DNA from: Hypoxylon rubiginosum
Lineage: Eukaryota > Ascomycota > Sordariomycetes > Xylariales > Hypoxylaceae
Direction: 5' to 3'
Length of the DNA stretch: 64,000 nucleotides
Assembly: GCA_902806565.1 (NCBI GenBank)
Contig: CADCXA010000025.1
Coordinates: 1,240,001-1,304,000, forward strand
The notes under the pieces were generated by a model. The model was not told the origin of the DNA. It saw only the letters and a program-made list of their open reading frames with translations, and searched no databases. Position 1 is the stretch's first letter. Each line of letters begins with the position of its first letter. Both the position numbers and the translations under genes were made by a program. This document shows, in pieces, positions 11,483 to 22,040 of this stretch.

Positions 11483-12477
11483 AATGGCAAAAGGCACAAA
11501 GAGAGAGGATACTGCCAAAACCGGTTCAACTTCCACGGAAAGTTGGCAATAGTATAACGTGAAGAAGTATAGATGAATAAATGAAACAAGCAAACGGATA
11601 CCGAAGAAAAAGGAAATAGATGATCCCAGACACGAGTAACTTGTGAGATGTCGAAAAGGAGACAACCTACCAACATAGCAAACATGCGAACCGCGGCGAT
11701 TATGAATGAATATTACAACTGCTAGCTACTCAATCTTAGTCGTCGAAGCCCATCCCCGTCTAGATTTAGCTACGTGGATCCCGAAAGCGCTTCAGGTAAT
11801 GCGAAGTGCTGAGAATAGCATGCCGGGTGATACCCTCATACATATTCCCACGCGCATAACTTCTCGGAATGAGATGAAAAAACCATGGGGAGGGCGATGC
11901 GCCCGCGCAACGACGCTAGACCTTAGACGCGTGTGATGGAGGCCCGGTCGACTAACAATCGAGATGCAGAAACGGCCGTAGATTGGCCCAGAGTCCCGCC
12001 GGCCAAAGGGGGGACCCAAATTTAGACCTTCGCGGGCGCTTAACGGCATGGCATGGGGGGAAGCATGGGGGGAGGGGAGGGGGGAAGTGGGAGAGGGAGA
12101 GGGCTGCATTGCTAGGGGGCCAATGAGATAACCCGGCGCCAACAAGAGCGTCGCCCTTTTATTATCCTTTCTTCATTATCGCCCCGCGAAAATGCGACCA
12201 CGGCGAATCGTCCAGTAAATCGAGACTGGTATTGGCTGAATAGGTGAAGCTTTCGCAAGAATTTGCGCTTAGGGTAATTAGGTAACGCACGCAGGGTCCG
12301 ATATGGGCTAACTGCTAGCTACCTAGTACTTGAATGCACGACATTCGGAGATATCGTGCTGTGGGGGATCAGGGGGCCGTTTCTCCGGGAGGATTTCGAT
12401 CCTTTCCACGGCCTCGAGCCGTCGTACTAGTATGAAAAGTTATTATCTAAGAATGGCATGTGTGAGGTGCAGAACGG
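11483..12477. other. Intergenic upstream of membrane-protein gene
   Basis: No gene recognised. The stretch 12040-12115 is purine-rich, with repeated GGGGAGG-like tracts. Confidence 0.5.
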
Positions 12478-14225
12478 CTCTGCAGTTTTCAAATTGAAAA
12501 ATATACATATATAAAAATGCCTTGAGGGGCAATTTCAAAGCCGTGATGATGGTAAGAGGTAGGTGAGTGAAAGGAAGGCGGTTCACCAACGCACTCATGC
12601 TTGAGAGTTTGGCTCACCGAAGAAAATAGCTAGATTGACTCTAGTATTGACGAATTGAAAGATATTATAATCCACATCTCTATAATTTTCATATTTAATA
12701 AATTGTTAATGGAGTCTCTCAGCATACCTACCTCCTACGGGCGAACAACATTCGAGACAAGGCTCTAGTATTAACCAATTAGTGGATACTATAATACACG
12801 CCTCGACTATTTCAAATGTGAATTCGAGCAGGCCGTAAATTTTCTGACCCTCTCGCTGAGCCGTATTAATGGAGTCTCTAAACACATTGACGAATGGGAG
12901 AGTGTAGTCTTGGAAAAGCGAGCCCGCGTAACCCGTCCCCATTCGAATGCCTAGTTTGTGGACTTCACTCACCGAAGAAAATATGCCTCGGAGCTAGAGA
13001 ACAACTCAAGCAAGGCTACGTCGACTCTAGTATAGAGTCTAGACCAATCAACAGATACTATAATGAACGCCTCTACAATTTTCAAATTCAAAGAGGTGGT
13101 AGGAAATGCGACACCTATCCGTTCTAAGCCGTGTTAATGGAGCCTCTAGAAGATATTGACAAATGTTAGAGTGAGAAGCCTGTGTAACACATCCGCATAC
13201 CTGAAAGGATTGTTCAGGTCCTGACTCTAGTATTAACCAATCAATAGATACCATGATGCGCGTCTCTGCGATTTTCAAAGTCAAGTTAGTCTATTTATAG
13301 CTCCCATTCCAAGCCGTGCTGGCCGTGATAATGGAGCTTTCAGGCATATTGATTGGCATAGCCTTAGGAGATATGTGCATTGATGACCATCAGGCACTAC
13401 CGCTGTCCACGTATAAACTCGACAAACATAGTACATATTGTTATACTATTGTAGACTCTGAACACTGCTGCTTGAATGAAGGTATGCCGGTAATCTTAAG
13501 ATGCTCGACATAGCAGTTACCATACTGTGAAATTCTCTAGAAGGTGAATGAGTTGTTAGTTCTGCTCGACCAGGTAGGTAACTTAAAGCCTGCCTGATCA
13601 AAGGAAATATGCCTCAGAACCAGGGGGTGACTCAGGCAAGGCTCGACTTCTCTCGTGGTAAGCAATTGGCACATATTACAATGCACGTCTCTACAATTTG
13701 CAGTCTCGAAATTGATTGGTGCCGCTAGTGCTGAAGAGTTTCTAAGCCGCGGTACCTAATAGAGATTCTGGGTACAGTCTAGGAGAAATGAGGCTCTGTA
13801 GGCAGGTAGGCATAGAACGTATCTGTGAGTTGCATGCCCGCTCAGCTTATCACCAACTGGAAAATATGCCTTGGAGTTGAAGTGCAACGTACCTAGGCAG
13901 ACAAGGCTCAATTTCTCAGTGGTGACCAATACGCAAACTTCACTGTAGACGTCACTGCAATTTTCATAAAAATTTCCAATACCAAGGGGACACTTCGGAA
14001 TATGTTCTAAGCCATCCCGAAACACATTGGCGAATGAGAGAGCGGGCCCTGTAAATAACGAAGAATGTCATGTAACCTACCGGAATTCTGCCTGGCTGGT
14101 AATAGGGTCTCTGCAGCAGCTCCTCTAGTATTGACCAATTAGCAGATATCTATTCGCCCGGTTCTGCAATTTTCAAGTTCAAATCTAGGAAATTTATCTC
14201 ATATTCCTAAGCCGTGATAACGGAT
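12478..14225. repeat. Array of degenerate ~200-265 bp tandem repeats
   Basis: At least seven diverged copies of one unit lie head to tail. The anchor CTCTAGTATTGACCAATT or a variant occurs at about 12639, 12763, 13025, 13225, 13649, 13914 and 14123, with spacings of 124, 262, 200, 424, 265 and 209. Each anchor is followed by variants of GATACTATAATGCACGCCTC, then TACAATTTTCAAATTCAA, then AAGCCGTGTTAATGGAGTCTC and GACGAATGAGAGAGTG. Several are preceded by GAAGAAAATATGCCTCGGAG. Partial copies flank the array, for example TTTTCAAATTG at about 12486 and AGCCGTGATGATGG at about 12539. No copy encodes a convincing protein. Identity by eye is moderate, so the array is old. Confidence 0.8.
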
Positions 14226-16692
14226 CACAATCTCGATCTTTTGCATCAGCCCCGTGGCTTTGCCGGCAGTATATTTGTTCCAATTTGTTCTGGAAGCAAG
14301 GAGGAAGGGCATGATGGAAGGCAAAGCAGGAACCTTCAGTCTGCCATTCTTGACACCATTTTAATGCCCATGCTAGCGGATCGGCATCGGCTGTCGCTTA
14401 AATTCCGCACGGGGTTCGAGCCAACAATCCCATAGGACGTCGCTTATTGGAGGCAAGTATGCGACGGCGAAGCGGTAGGCTGGCGAGTCACAATTCTGGC
14501 AACGTTGGTCTTGAATAAATCAAAGCCTGATATGAGGGAAAGCCACCAACTGGCAGTGGGATTGCTCTCGGTCCCGAGGGTCCAGCCGCAGGGAATATGT
14601 TGTGGTACACGGCATTTGGGGGTGTGGTAGGTGGAATATCTAGGTATCGTCGGCACTTGGATAGTTTGGTTGTCTGTTAATAAGGCTCTATTCCGCCGGC
14701 ATGTCCTGATGGTTATTTGCTGATTGATAGTAGGTAATCTTCGTGGTCTTAGGTACCCATCTAATTGTACTAGCGAGCATAGATTGTTTCGTGACGTGTC
14801 CATCGAATATTGTCATAGTTGCGTATCACACGGAGAGTTTGCGTGGGTTAGGTCTCTGCACGACCCGTCAGATGATGCTAGCTTGCCGTAAGGGATAAAA
14901 GAATGTTCGATGGGCGTGGGTATCTTCGGGCGAGAGTATCAGCTTGATACCCAAGAGTTTGCAACATGAATCAAAGACTGCTGCTGTATAGGCTGATTCG
15001 TCTATGTAGCGTCATATGAATCAAGTTGGGTCGACCACTCGCATCTAATTAATTAGTTTCTAAAAGCATCTACAGTAGACGCTTTAGATAGATCGAAGGA
15101 GGCTTACTCTAGTGGCTTTTCCTTAAATTTACTTCACCACATGGCGAGCCCAAGCATGGTCGATTCCTAGGGCTAAGATATCAGTATGCTGTAGATGGGC
15201 TCTTTACCTGGATCCTAGACTTCCCATCACATTTGCTTCCCGTCTCGTGAATCACTCATGGGCGCTCATATTTTATATTATGCTTAGATATTAGTCCCCA
15301 GGATAGACAGCTTCGCGGCGATCTGCTACCGTAGTACCAGAAAGTGGCACCCCACGGAGAGGGCGTTTCTAGCGTACGGACGTATGTATATATGCGGCAC
15401 TTTTATTGATGATTTCTTTCCCAGCAGTCTGGAACCGAAGAGACTAGTTTGCAGATCATGCAGTTGTAGGCTCTGGGGCCCAGTTCCATGGTCATGGCAG
15501 CCTCTCATTCGGTATGGAATCAGAGAGATCCTGGTGTACGTCCCAAATTGGAATAACGGTGCCTCAAGGTTAGAGCTTATGTCACATCTCAAGCGCTAGA
15601 TGAAGATGACGAGGACAGGGGAAGCGGTCTACAAACGTCTTTGCCCCTGTTCCTTCTTTTCCCGTCCCCCCCCTAGATTCCGGAGCCGATGCCTAAGCCG
15701 ATTAACAAAAAATACAAGTTATAGAGCAACAAACCATGTCCTCCTCTCACATGTTTTTTTTCTAGAGGCGTGTCAAGTGGCAGGCAAGTAACACGGACGC
15801 GGAGACGGACTTGTAACTGTAGAGGTCCGCTTATGATTGCTTGGATAATTTAACCGTCTCAGCGTACACAGCAGGCTGTCCACTTGTACGGGGCTCGGGG
15901 TACCCAGGGTACTTACTGTAAGAATGATCCCACCGGTGAGGTTTGACGGGATGGATGTTCGTTGTGCAGAAGAGGGGTCGAAGCAAACCAGTTAAGAGAA
16001 GTTTCACCTTCCCTAATCCAGGCAAGCTCGAAGACTGTATCCGAACTGTCGGGTTCTAGGGTGGATCCGCTTGACCACGCTAAATTGTGTACGTACTCTG
16101 GTACTGTTAAAAGGCGGATATCGATCGAGGATGTATCCCAGTATAGTGTAGCATAAAGATTGATATGGATTCTTCCCTGCTGAAGGGAGAACCAACCCGC
16201 TCCGGTGTAGGCAGGGTACGCCTGAGAAACATAGCTCGATGGCCTTCGGAACATACATACCCAGGTACATATGACCAGCCAAACTTGTCCTGCGAAAGAC
16301 GAAGGTGCAAAGTGCGAGTGCGACAATATCCAAGCCGATCGTGCTACTCTTCTTACCGATTTCGTTCCCGTGCTGCCAGTTTGCCTAACAAGCATTTCGC
16401 AACCCTTGGCGATATCCGACCCTGTGGATCGGGTATGAAGGTGTAAAGTCCCTATATGTATGTAGGAGCAGCTCCTCTTGTTCTTCCCCAAGACGCATTT
16501 CTGCCGATGCACTTCTGTCACGTACCAGGATACTGGGCTTCGGCAACGTATTTAACCATTCCCTCGGGTCCCTGTTATCGACAGCCGCACACCACCATCT
16601 TTCTAGAACTGTAATAGTGATGGCGGTTCGTGAAAAGTCGTCGCCGGCCACTATAAGCCATCTTCAAACCTTTGTAAGTCTTGATTTGACTG
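14226..16692. other. Intergenic, no recognisable gene
   Basis: About 2.5 kb. The longest open frame (15913-16521, minus, 202 codons) has ordinary amino-acid composition but no motif I recognise, and other frames overlap it. I leave it uncalled. Confidence 0.5.
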
Positions 16693-17538
16693 ATGAAACA
16701 AGATCTGGACACTAATATATTCCTGAAGCATTGCTTCGCAGCGCTTCCGATTGAACTGCGGCTTATCATATGGGCGTACAACCTTCCGGGACCGCGGATT
16801 GTGGATATCAAATGCAGCACCGAATCGGCCTCGACGTCTGAACTGCAACGAGACCATACACCCACCACATGTATATTCACGGCATCCGTCCCAGTCAACC
16901 TGCATGTGTGCAGAGAGTCTCGGTTCGCGGCATTTAGAAGATACCGGCTATTATTTAGGGACCCCACGAAATACGGCCAGGTTATATTTGACCCAACAAG
17001 AGATATTCTCTACTTTGGTGCGAGATTCGGAATCGCGGCTTCCGGAACACGGTTCGGCACGTTTTTATCCCTAGTCCAACCGGAAGAACTAGCGTACGTT
17101 CATCGTATTGCCATCAACGATGCACTCATTAGCCACGGCCGCTCCCGTACTCGGACGAACAGCACTTCTCGCTTAACGATCGAGCATATATTATGCCAAG
17201 TCCATCACCGTTTTACCAACCTAGAGCGTCTCACCTTCGTTTGCGATGACCGGAATCCCGTCTACAGCTCAGATGCATTCTTCGTGGAGCCGAGAGTGCG
17301 TAATCGGATACTGGAACGACAAATTCAAGACGTGGTTACTATCGTCGAGGATCGGCAAACTCAAACCAAGCTGCCACCATGGGATGTTCGAGCCATTGCC
17401 GCCGAACCCAACCCTCCCGAGTACGACCAGGAAGTTCTGGGGTATCGGGGAAGCCGACAGTCCTTTTTCAGACGATTCCAGCTGCCACAACTCGAAAAGG
17501 CCCTGGCCAACAGGTATCAGTGGGCATTAAAAGCATAA
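16693..17538 (+). CDS. 2EXR-domain protein (fungal-specific)
   Basis: A single-exon 281-residue protein. Near the N-terminus, FAALPIELRLIIWAYNLPGPRIV is the hallmark of the fungal 2EXR family, which resembles an F-box-like opening (LPxELRxxIW). A second conserved part follows: VNLHVCRESRFAAFRRY, then FDPTRDILYFG. The C-terminal third includes a charged region and the ending RYQWALKA. The family is large and expanded in filamentous ascomycetes, and its function is not established. The start was chosen at the first ATG, 15 residues before the conserved motif. The gene is isolated by intergenic sequence on both sides. Confidence 0.88.
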   Translation: MKQDLDTNIFLKHCFAALPIELRLIIWAYNLPGPRIVDIKCSTESASTSELQRDHTPTTCIFTASVPVNLHVCRESRFAAFRRYRLLFRDPTKYGQVIFDPTRDILYFGARFGIAASGTRFGTFLSLVQPEELAYVHRIAINDALISHGRSRTRTNSTSRLTIEHILCQVHHRFTNLERLTFVCDDRNPVYSSDAFFVEPRVRNRILERQIQDVVTIVEDRQTQTKLPPWDVRAIAAEPNPPEYDQEVLGYRGSRQSFFRRFQLPQLEKALANRYQWALKA

Positions 17539-18388
17539 CTTTTTGCTTGGCTGAAGGTCGGATATTCTATGGTACCTGATTGCTCAGAAGGTGATATTGA
17601 GTAGTGGGTTATTCTGTACTCTCTATGGGAGACAATTTTGCATGGGTGTTGTGTAAAGTCTGAGCTCACTACCCATTAAGCCCGTCTAGAGGGCTGTAAG
17701 TGTGCAGACAGCACGGAGATCTGAGATCAAACAGGTTATAATCCGTGGTCGTGGTGAGTGTTCAGAGGCGGCTTAACTTGTCTGATCTATGCATACGGGC
17801 TTGATAAAGACAATGGCGAGACCCTGTTTTAATTGCCACTATTATGAAGTGTTAAAAAGAGGCTTTGTGAGCGCGTAAGGCGACGGCGTGGTGGCGATTC
17901 TGGTGGCCTTCACGATTTGTGGTCGAAGGATCGCTTAAGGTTTCCTTAGATACCCAGTTACTTGTAATTCCTGTTTAGTTGGTCAATTGTGTTCTACTTA
18001 TTCAGTCGAGTAAAAACAAACCGCTCTGCATGGATGATTTATGTCAAAGGATAAGGGTCGACTTGAATGGCTGAATGGCACAGGGCAGCATTGGTGTAGG
18101 TACTTAGGTACCTTAGCACCTCTCCTGACTCCACCTGAGCAATGTACCTATTGACGGAATATTATCGGACCCTTGGTAGCAGTACCCATAAAAGTTATCC
18201 AATCAAAAGCCATCATGCAGGAACTAACCTTAAATTTTGTCGTCAGAGCTTGAACCAATACCGGACCCCACCAAAATTCTTGAGCAGTTTCGTCCGTGAA
18301 AGGTGAAAGGTATAGACTTGAAAAATCACCCGCCGCTTTCTTTTCTCCCGTCAAGTTCCCGGTTACCTTCAGTCTAAAATCGTAAGCC
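17539..18388. other. Intergenic between 2EXR gene and RPC19
   Basis: This contains the 3' flank of the 2EXR gene and the RPC19 promoter. A GGTACC-centred motif cluster lies at about 18097-18120. No gene was seen. Confidence 0.55.
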
Positions 18389-19029
18389 ATGAGAGCAAGA
18401 AATCCCGGCTCCAAGCCGAGCAAGTCCGGCAAGCCCGTGGACGACGCTCCCCCCTCAGCGCAGCCGCCGGTTGAAGAGCAGGATGATGGCGATGCTATGG
18501 AGGAGGATAAATCAGAAAATCCAGTCGAAGAGGAAGAGGAACCACAAAGAGTCCGAATTGTGCGTCTAGAACTACCATCAGCCTGTCTGGTAAAAGAAGC
18601 TACTAATGAGATTGTGTACAGCTGCCCGGATCATCTGAGACGGCTGCCTCGTTTGAATTCTTAAAGGAAGGCCATACTCTTGGAAATGCCCTGCGATTTA
18701 TCATCATGAAAAAGTGCGCTTTGAAATCTCTTATTTGCATTCGTAAAATGGGGTGGCTAATCGTTATCTAGTCCCGACGTCGAGTTTTGCGCATATGCCA
18801 TCCCTCATCCCTCAGAAGACAAGATGAACTTGAGAATCCAAACATATGGTAATGACAACCCTGGAATTTAAGTGATCTACTCGACACTGACTGTATTATA
18901 GACACGACGACTGCTGCTGCTGCTTTAGCCAAGGGCCTTCAGGATCTGGAGGATCTCTGTGACGTAGTGGCGGATGAATTCTGGACCAAGAGAGACGAGT
19001 TCAATGCGACCAACAACATATCCCGCTAA
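18389..19029 (+). CDS. RPC19: RNA polymerase I and III subunit AC19 (Rpc19)
   Basis: Four exons, 18389-18559, 18622-18713, 18772-18848 and 18902-19029, join to 155 residues. Rpc19 pairs with AC40 (Rpc40) to form the alpha-like assembly platform shared by RNA polymerases I and III in the nucleus. The first ~57 residues are acidic and disordered. The conserved core follows: [12 protein letters not shown], then [13 protein letters not shown], then [15 protein letters not shown] and MNLRIQTY. This is the classic RPAC2 pattern. All three introns are short (about 53-62 bp) and have clear donors and acceptors. The C-terminal helix reads [13 protein letters not shown]. The exon model is firm. Confidence 0.95.
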
Positions 19030-19259
19030 ACAAGGAGGTATGAGCAATAGACCGCACGAGCCATTAGAAGAGTACTCGGTCTAGCAATGGCAAAAAACGG
19101 TATGACACGGCATCTGCGGCGTTCGGAGTACCTAGGATGGATGACTTCGGCTGGTAAATTTTGCTTTGACCTTTCTAAGTACAATACAATGGGATTATAC
19201 CCGTATCTAATTGCGACCCTATTGTGCTGTTAGTCGGAATGACCCGCATCTACCCGCGT

Positions 19260-19866
19260 CTACGGTATTGTAGAGAATTCACTTGCCTCTAGGAAACCCT
19301 TCATGAAGTTGTGTGGTAGTCTGTCGTCCCCTCGGAAGTTTTCTGTCTTGAAGTAAGACATGACGTGCGTAGTTTGTTTCCAGAAGTTCATCGTTTCCTG
19401 TAGTCCCATCAGCAAAACTGTCTCCGAGATAGGCTCAATATTCCCCTCAAGCTCTGCTCCGGGATGCGTGGTACCCATGGCTATAGCCTGAGCCGTCAAT
19501 TGACTGACCTGGTATTCGGCATTGTTCTGCATGAGGAGCACATCGACGACGGGCAGCTTGTTCACGAATCGGTGTTGCTCGAACTCTTGTCGCATTCGCG
19601 TGCGGATGACGGAGACTGGGAAGGGAACCGAGTACATCGTTTGGATTTCAGGCGCCTATACGAGACTCAAATATTAACTACGGTCGTCCTTGCGTAAATG
19701 ACGACCCAACAAGATTTTCCAGTTTCTGGATCGGTATAATGCGTCTGTTCCGGGGAGGTCATACTGCTCGAATCCATTCTCGATAAGCCGCAAGCACTCG
19801 TCGCTTTGCGTCGTTCCAATTGGCCGCTACGAACCGTGTCAATAGATATTTGAAACTTGGGAGCAT
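19260..19866 (-). CDS. Mitochondrial complex I LYR subunit NDUFA6 (B14)
   Basis: Exons 19866-19765 and 19655-19260 join in frame to 165 residues. The LYR-family helix reads [22 protein letters not shown], with AYR in place of LYR. The conserved NDUFA6 sequence follows: [33 protein letters not shown] and [13 protein letters not shown]. The subunit binds the matrix arm of NADH:ubiquinone oxidoreductase together with acyl-carrier protein. The N-terminus is unsettled. The start given (MLPSFKY) keeps one frame, but a more family-like start, MAITPTQFARTTR, lies upstream at 19919 and cannot be joined in frame by any good intron I can find. The gene is transcribed toward RPC19. Confidence 0.88.
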
Positions 19867-20311
19867 GGATACTAACACGTCCGCGTCGTTCGGGCGAATT
19901 GTGTAGGTGTTATCGCCATAATGAGTGATGTTTGGCTCTTGACGTAGAGTTGAGGTTCATTTCCAACTTCCGAAGCTCGTCTCAGCGAAGGTGGGAACAT
20001 TAGGAGTTGAGGAGCACTAGCCACATCAATCACTTCCTAGCAGCCACAATACCTAGCCACAATAGCTTAACCTGCCTTAGTCATCACCTGTACCTCCTAA
20101 AGATTCCGAGGCCCAACGTCAAGGCTTTACTTTTTCGCAATTCTCAGCCTTGCCCCACCACTACCTCACGAGCGCATCGACTTTTACTAAGAGGTTCGGG
20201 TGTTCACGATCGATCGATTTAAACTAGTCGCAATCAAAGTCTTTTTTCTAGTCTCGACCCCGAAACCCTCTCACACCTCCGAAAGAAAAAAGAAGAAAAA
20301 GGGAAGAAACA
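19867..20311. promoter_or_regulatory. Divergent promoter region, NDUFA6 / BUD31
   Basis: About 440 bp between two divergent genes. The plus-strand leader just before the BUD31 ATG is purine-rich (AAGAAAAAGGGAAGAAACAATG). The alternative N-terminal codons for NDUFA6 (19919) fall inside this interval. Confidence 0.5.
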
Positions 20312-20864
20312 ATGCCCGCGGTACGAACCGGCGCCTCGTCGCGGCAGAAGAAGCCGCCGGCGGGCTTCGAGGACATCCGCGACGACCTGGAGATCTTCAG
20401 CATCAAGATGAAGGACGCGCAGAACGCGCCGACCAACAACATCCCCAAGCACCAGGCGCAGTGGCCCATCTTCCAGATCGCCCACCAGCGCAGCCGCTAC
20501 GTCTACGAGCTCTACTACGAGAAGGAGGCCATCAGCAGACAGCTCTACGACTGGCTGCTCAAGAACGGTTATGCTGACGCCATGCTCATCGCCAAGTGGA
20601 AGAAGCAAGGATACGAGAAGGTATGTGTTTTGTCTCCTTTTCGGTTGACTAGAGGAGAAAGGGGAAAGGGGAGAGAGGAGAACTATTTCTTGCAGACTGC
20701 TAACGTTCCTCCCGCTATAGCTATGCTGTCTTCGCTGCATCCAGACTAAGGAGACCAACTTCCAATCGACATGCGTATGCCGAGTGCCTAAAGCACAGTT
20801 AAAGGACGAACAGGACGTTCAATGTGTTAGCTGTGGGTGCAGAGGTTGCGCTTCGAGCGACTAA
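20312..20864 (+). CDS. BUD31: Pre-mRNA-splicing factor Bud31 (Cwf14/G10)
   Basis: Two exons, 20312-20620 and 20721-20864, give 150 residues, close to the usual length of about 145-157. Bud31 is a spliceosomal zinc protein of the Prp19-associated group, present in activated spliceosomes. The sequence shows the standard G10 order: GFEDIRDDLEIF, then HQRSRYVYELYY, then DWLLKNGYADAMLIAKWKKQGYE. The cysteine-rich C-terminal part after the intron reads LCCLRC, CVCRVP and CVSCGCRGCAS. All conserved cysteines expected for zinc clusters appear to be present. The intron (100 bp, GTATGT...ATAG) falls just before the cysteine half. Confidence 0.96.
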
Positions 20865-21200
20865 GCGGCTTCTGCGTTGCCGCATTTACAAAAGCTTATA
20901 CTAGCATCATGGCGTTTAGGTCTCACTGGCTTCGCGGTTGGGGTTATGCTTACTGGTTTCTGGCATTGGTACCTTATTCGGGTATAGGCGGTTCGTTTCA
21001 CGCTACAGCGTGCTATTGCAGACTTCATGGCTATTTTTTTTGTTGGGGCAAATGAGGGAATAGGGTGAAAAAGTTCAACTTAGACAATACCCTAAATATG
21101 GCGAAGGGTGCTTTTCTATGCAATACCGCTAATATCGTTAGTCTCATACTCATGATACCGTAATCTCGTAGCTTCGTCTATCATCTTCGTCTTGGCTTCG
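20865..21200. other. Convergent 3' flanks of BUD31 and ZNF511-like gene
   Basis: 336 bp between two convergent genes. It should hold both transcript ends; nothing else was seen. Confidence 0.6.
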
Positions 21201-22040
21201 TTACTGTCTTGCAAACCCAGTTCTGCCTTTCCTATGACCAAAGCGGATGCTCATGGGAACGAACTGTAGGGCAGACATAGCACCAGCAAGATCCTCCATC
21301 TCAGTATCCGGTGTTTCAACTGGGGCGGCGGCTGGTTTGGATGCCTGTGCCTTGGGTTCCTCTGGGCTTGGTTTAGAAACCTCCGTCTTCTGAAGACTTT
21401 CCCTTCTTCCTGCGGTCTTTGGCCCGCTGCCGACCGTCGCCGTCGAAGATCTCCGTCTCCGATGTCCACCTTCAAGGAGCAAGGACTGCCTCCCGTCCAC
21501 GCCCTCCTTGGTGACCGCAAAGAAGTAATTCTTTGGGTACATGTGCTTGTCGATGAGATGGCTACGTCTCTTCTGAGGGGTCCTGCATTTTCGATCACAG
21601 TCCTCAACAAAACATGAGTACTACACCATTAATACTCAGTTGCATCATAGTTAGTCTTGCGGGAGGGGTTACCATCTTACCGTATGCTCGCCTTTCTCCC
21701 TCCTCACAGCGGCGAAGGCATCATGGCATTCCTCGATGTGGACGTTTAGCAGGTGCTCAGACGGGAGATTCTTTCCGCATTCTACGCAGCGATTCGTATG
21801 TGTTCGATTATGATGTGCTTCATATTCCGCATACGTCCTGAACGACACGACATCTCGATGCGGGGGGAGAGAGCATTTCATGGTAAATGTAGGATTTGGG
21901 CCGTCGTCGACAGCTGACTCGTCAAGCTCGGTGATCTTGGTGGCTCGCGAGCTCGCGGTATCCGATGTTCTCTCTGAACTAACCTCCGGTTCCGGTGTCG
22001 AGTAGCCTTCGTCTTCTTGGGGGTCGCGTGAGCGCTTCAT
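21201..22040 (-). CDS. C2H2-type zinc finger protein, ZNF511-like
   Basis: Exons 22040-21681 and 21620-21201 join to 259 residues. The N-terminal 50 residues are acidic and disordered. Three zinc-finger-like units follow: CSLPPHRDVVSFRTYAEYEAHHNRTH, CVECGKNLPSEHLLNVHIEEC (C2HC), then CDRKCRTPQKRRSHLIDKH after the intron, with MYPKNYFF immediately downstream. This arrangement (three fingers followed by YPKxYxF) matches ZNF511-like proteins found in animals and fungi. Their role is poorly defined and is probably nucleic-acid binding. The C-terminal part is Pro/Ala/Glu-rich and ends in IRFGHRKGRTGF, a basic patch that also looks conserved. Confidence 0.88.

Noticed and set aside
12706..14025. 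Small minus-strand frames (78-89 codons) inside the degenerate repeat array, some with similar words
   Set aside because: Their similarity to each other comes from the DNA repeats themselves; frames are not conserved between copies.
15913..16521. Minus-strand frame of 202 codons
   Set aside because: No family motif seen, overlaps other frames, and I could not find supporting splice structure; left as possible but unsupported.
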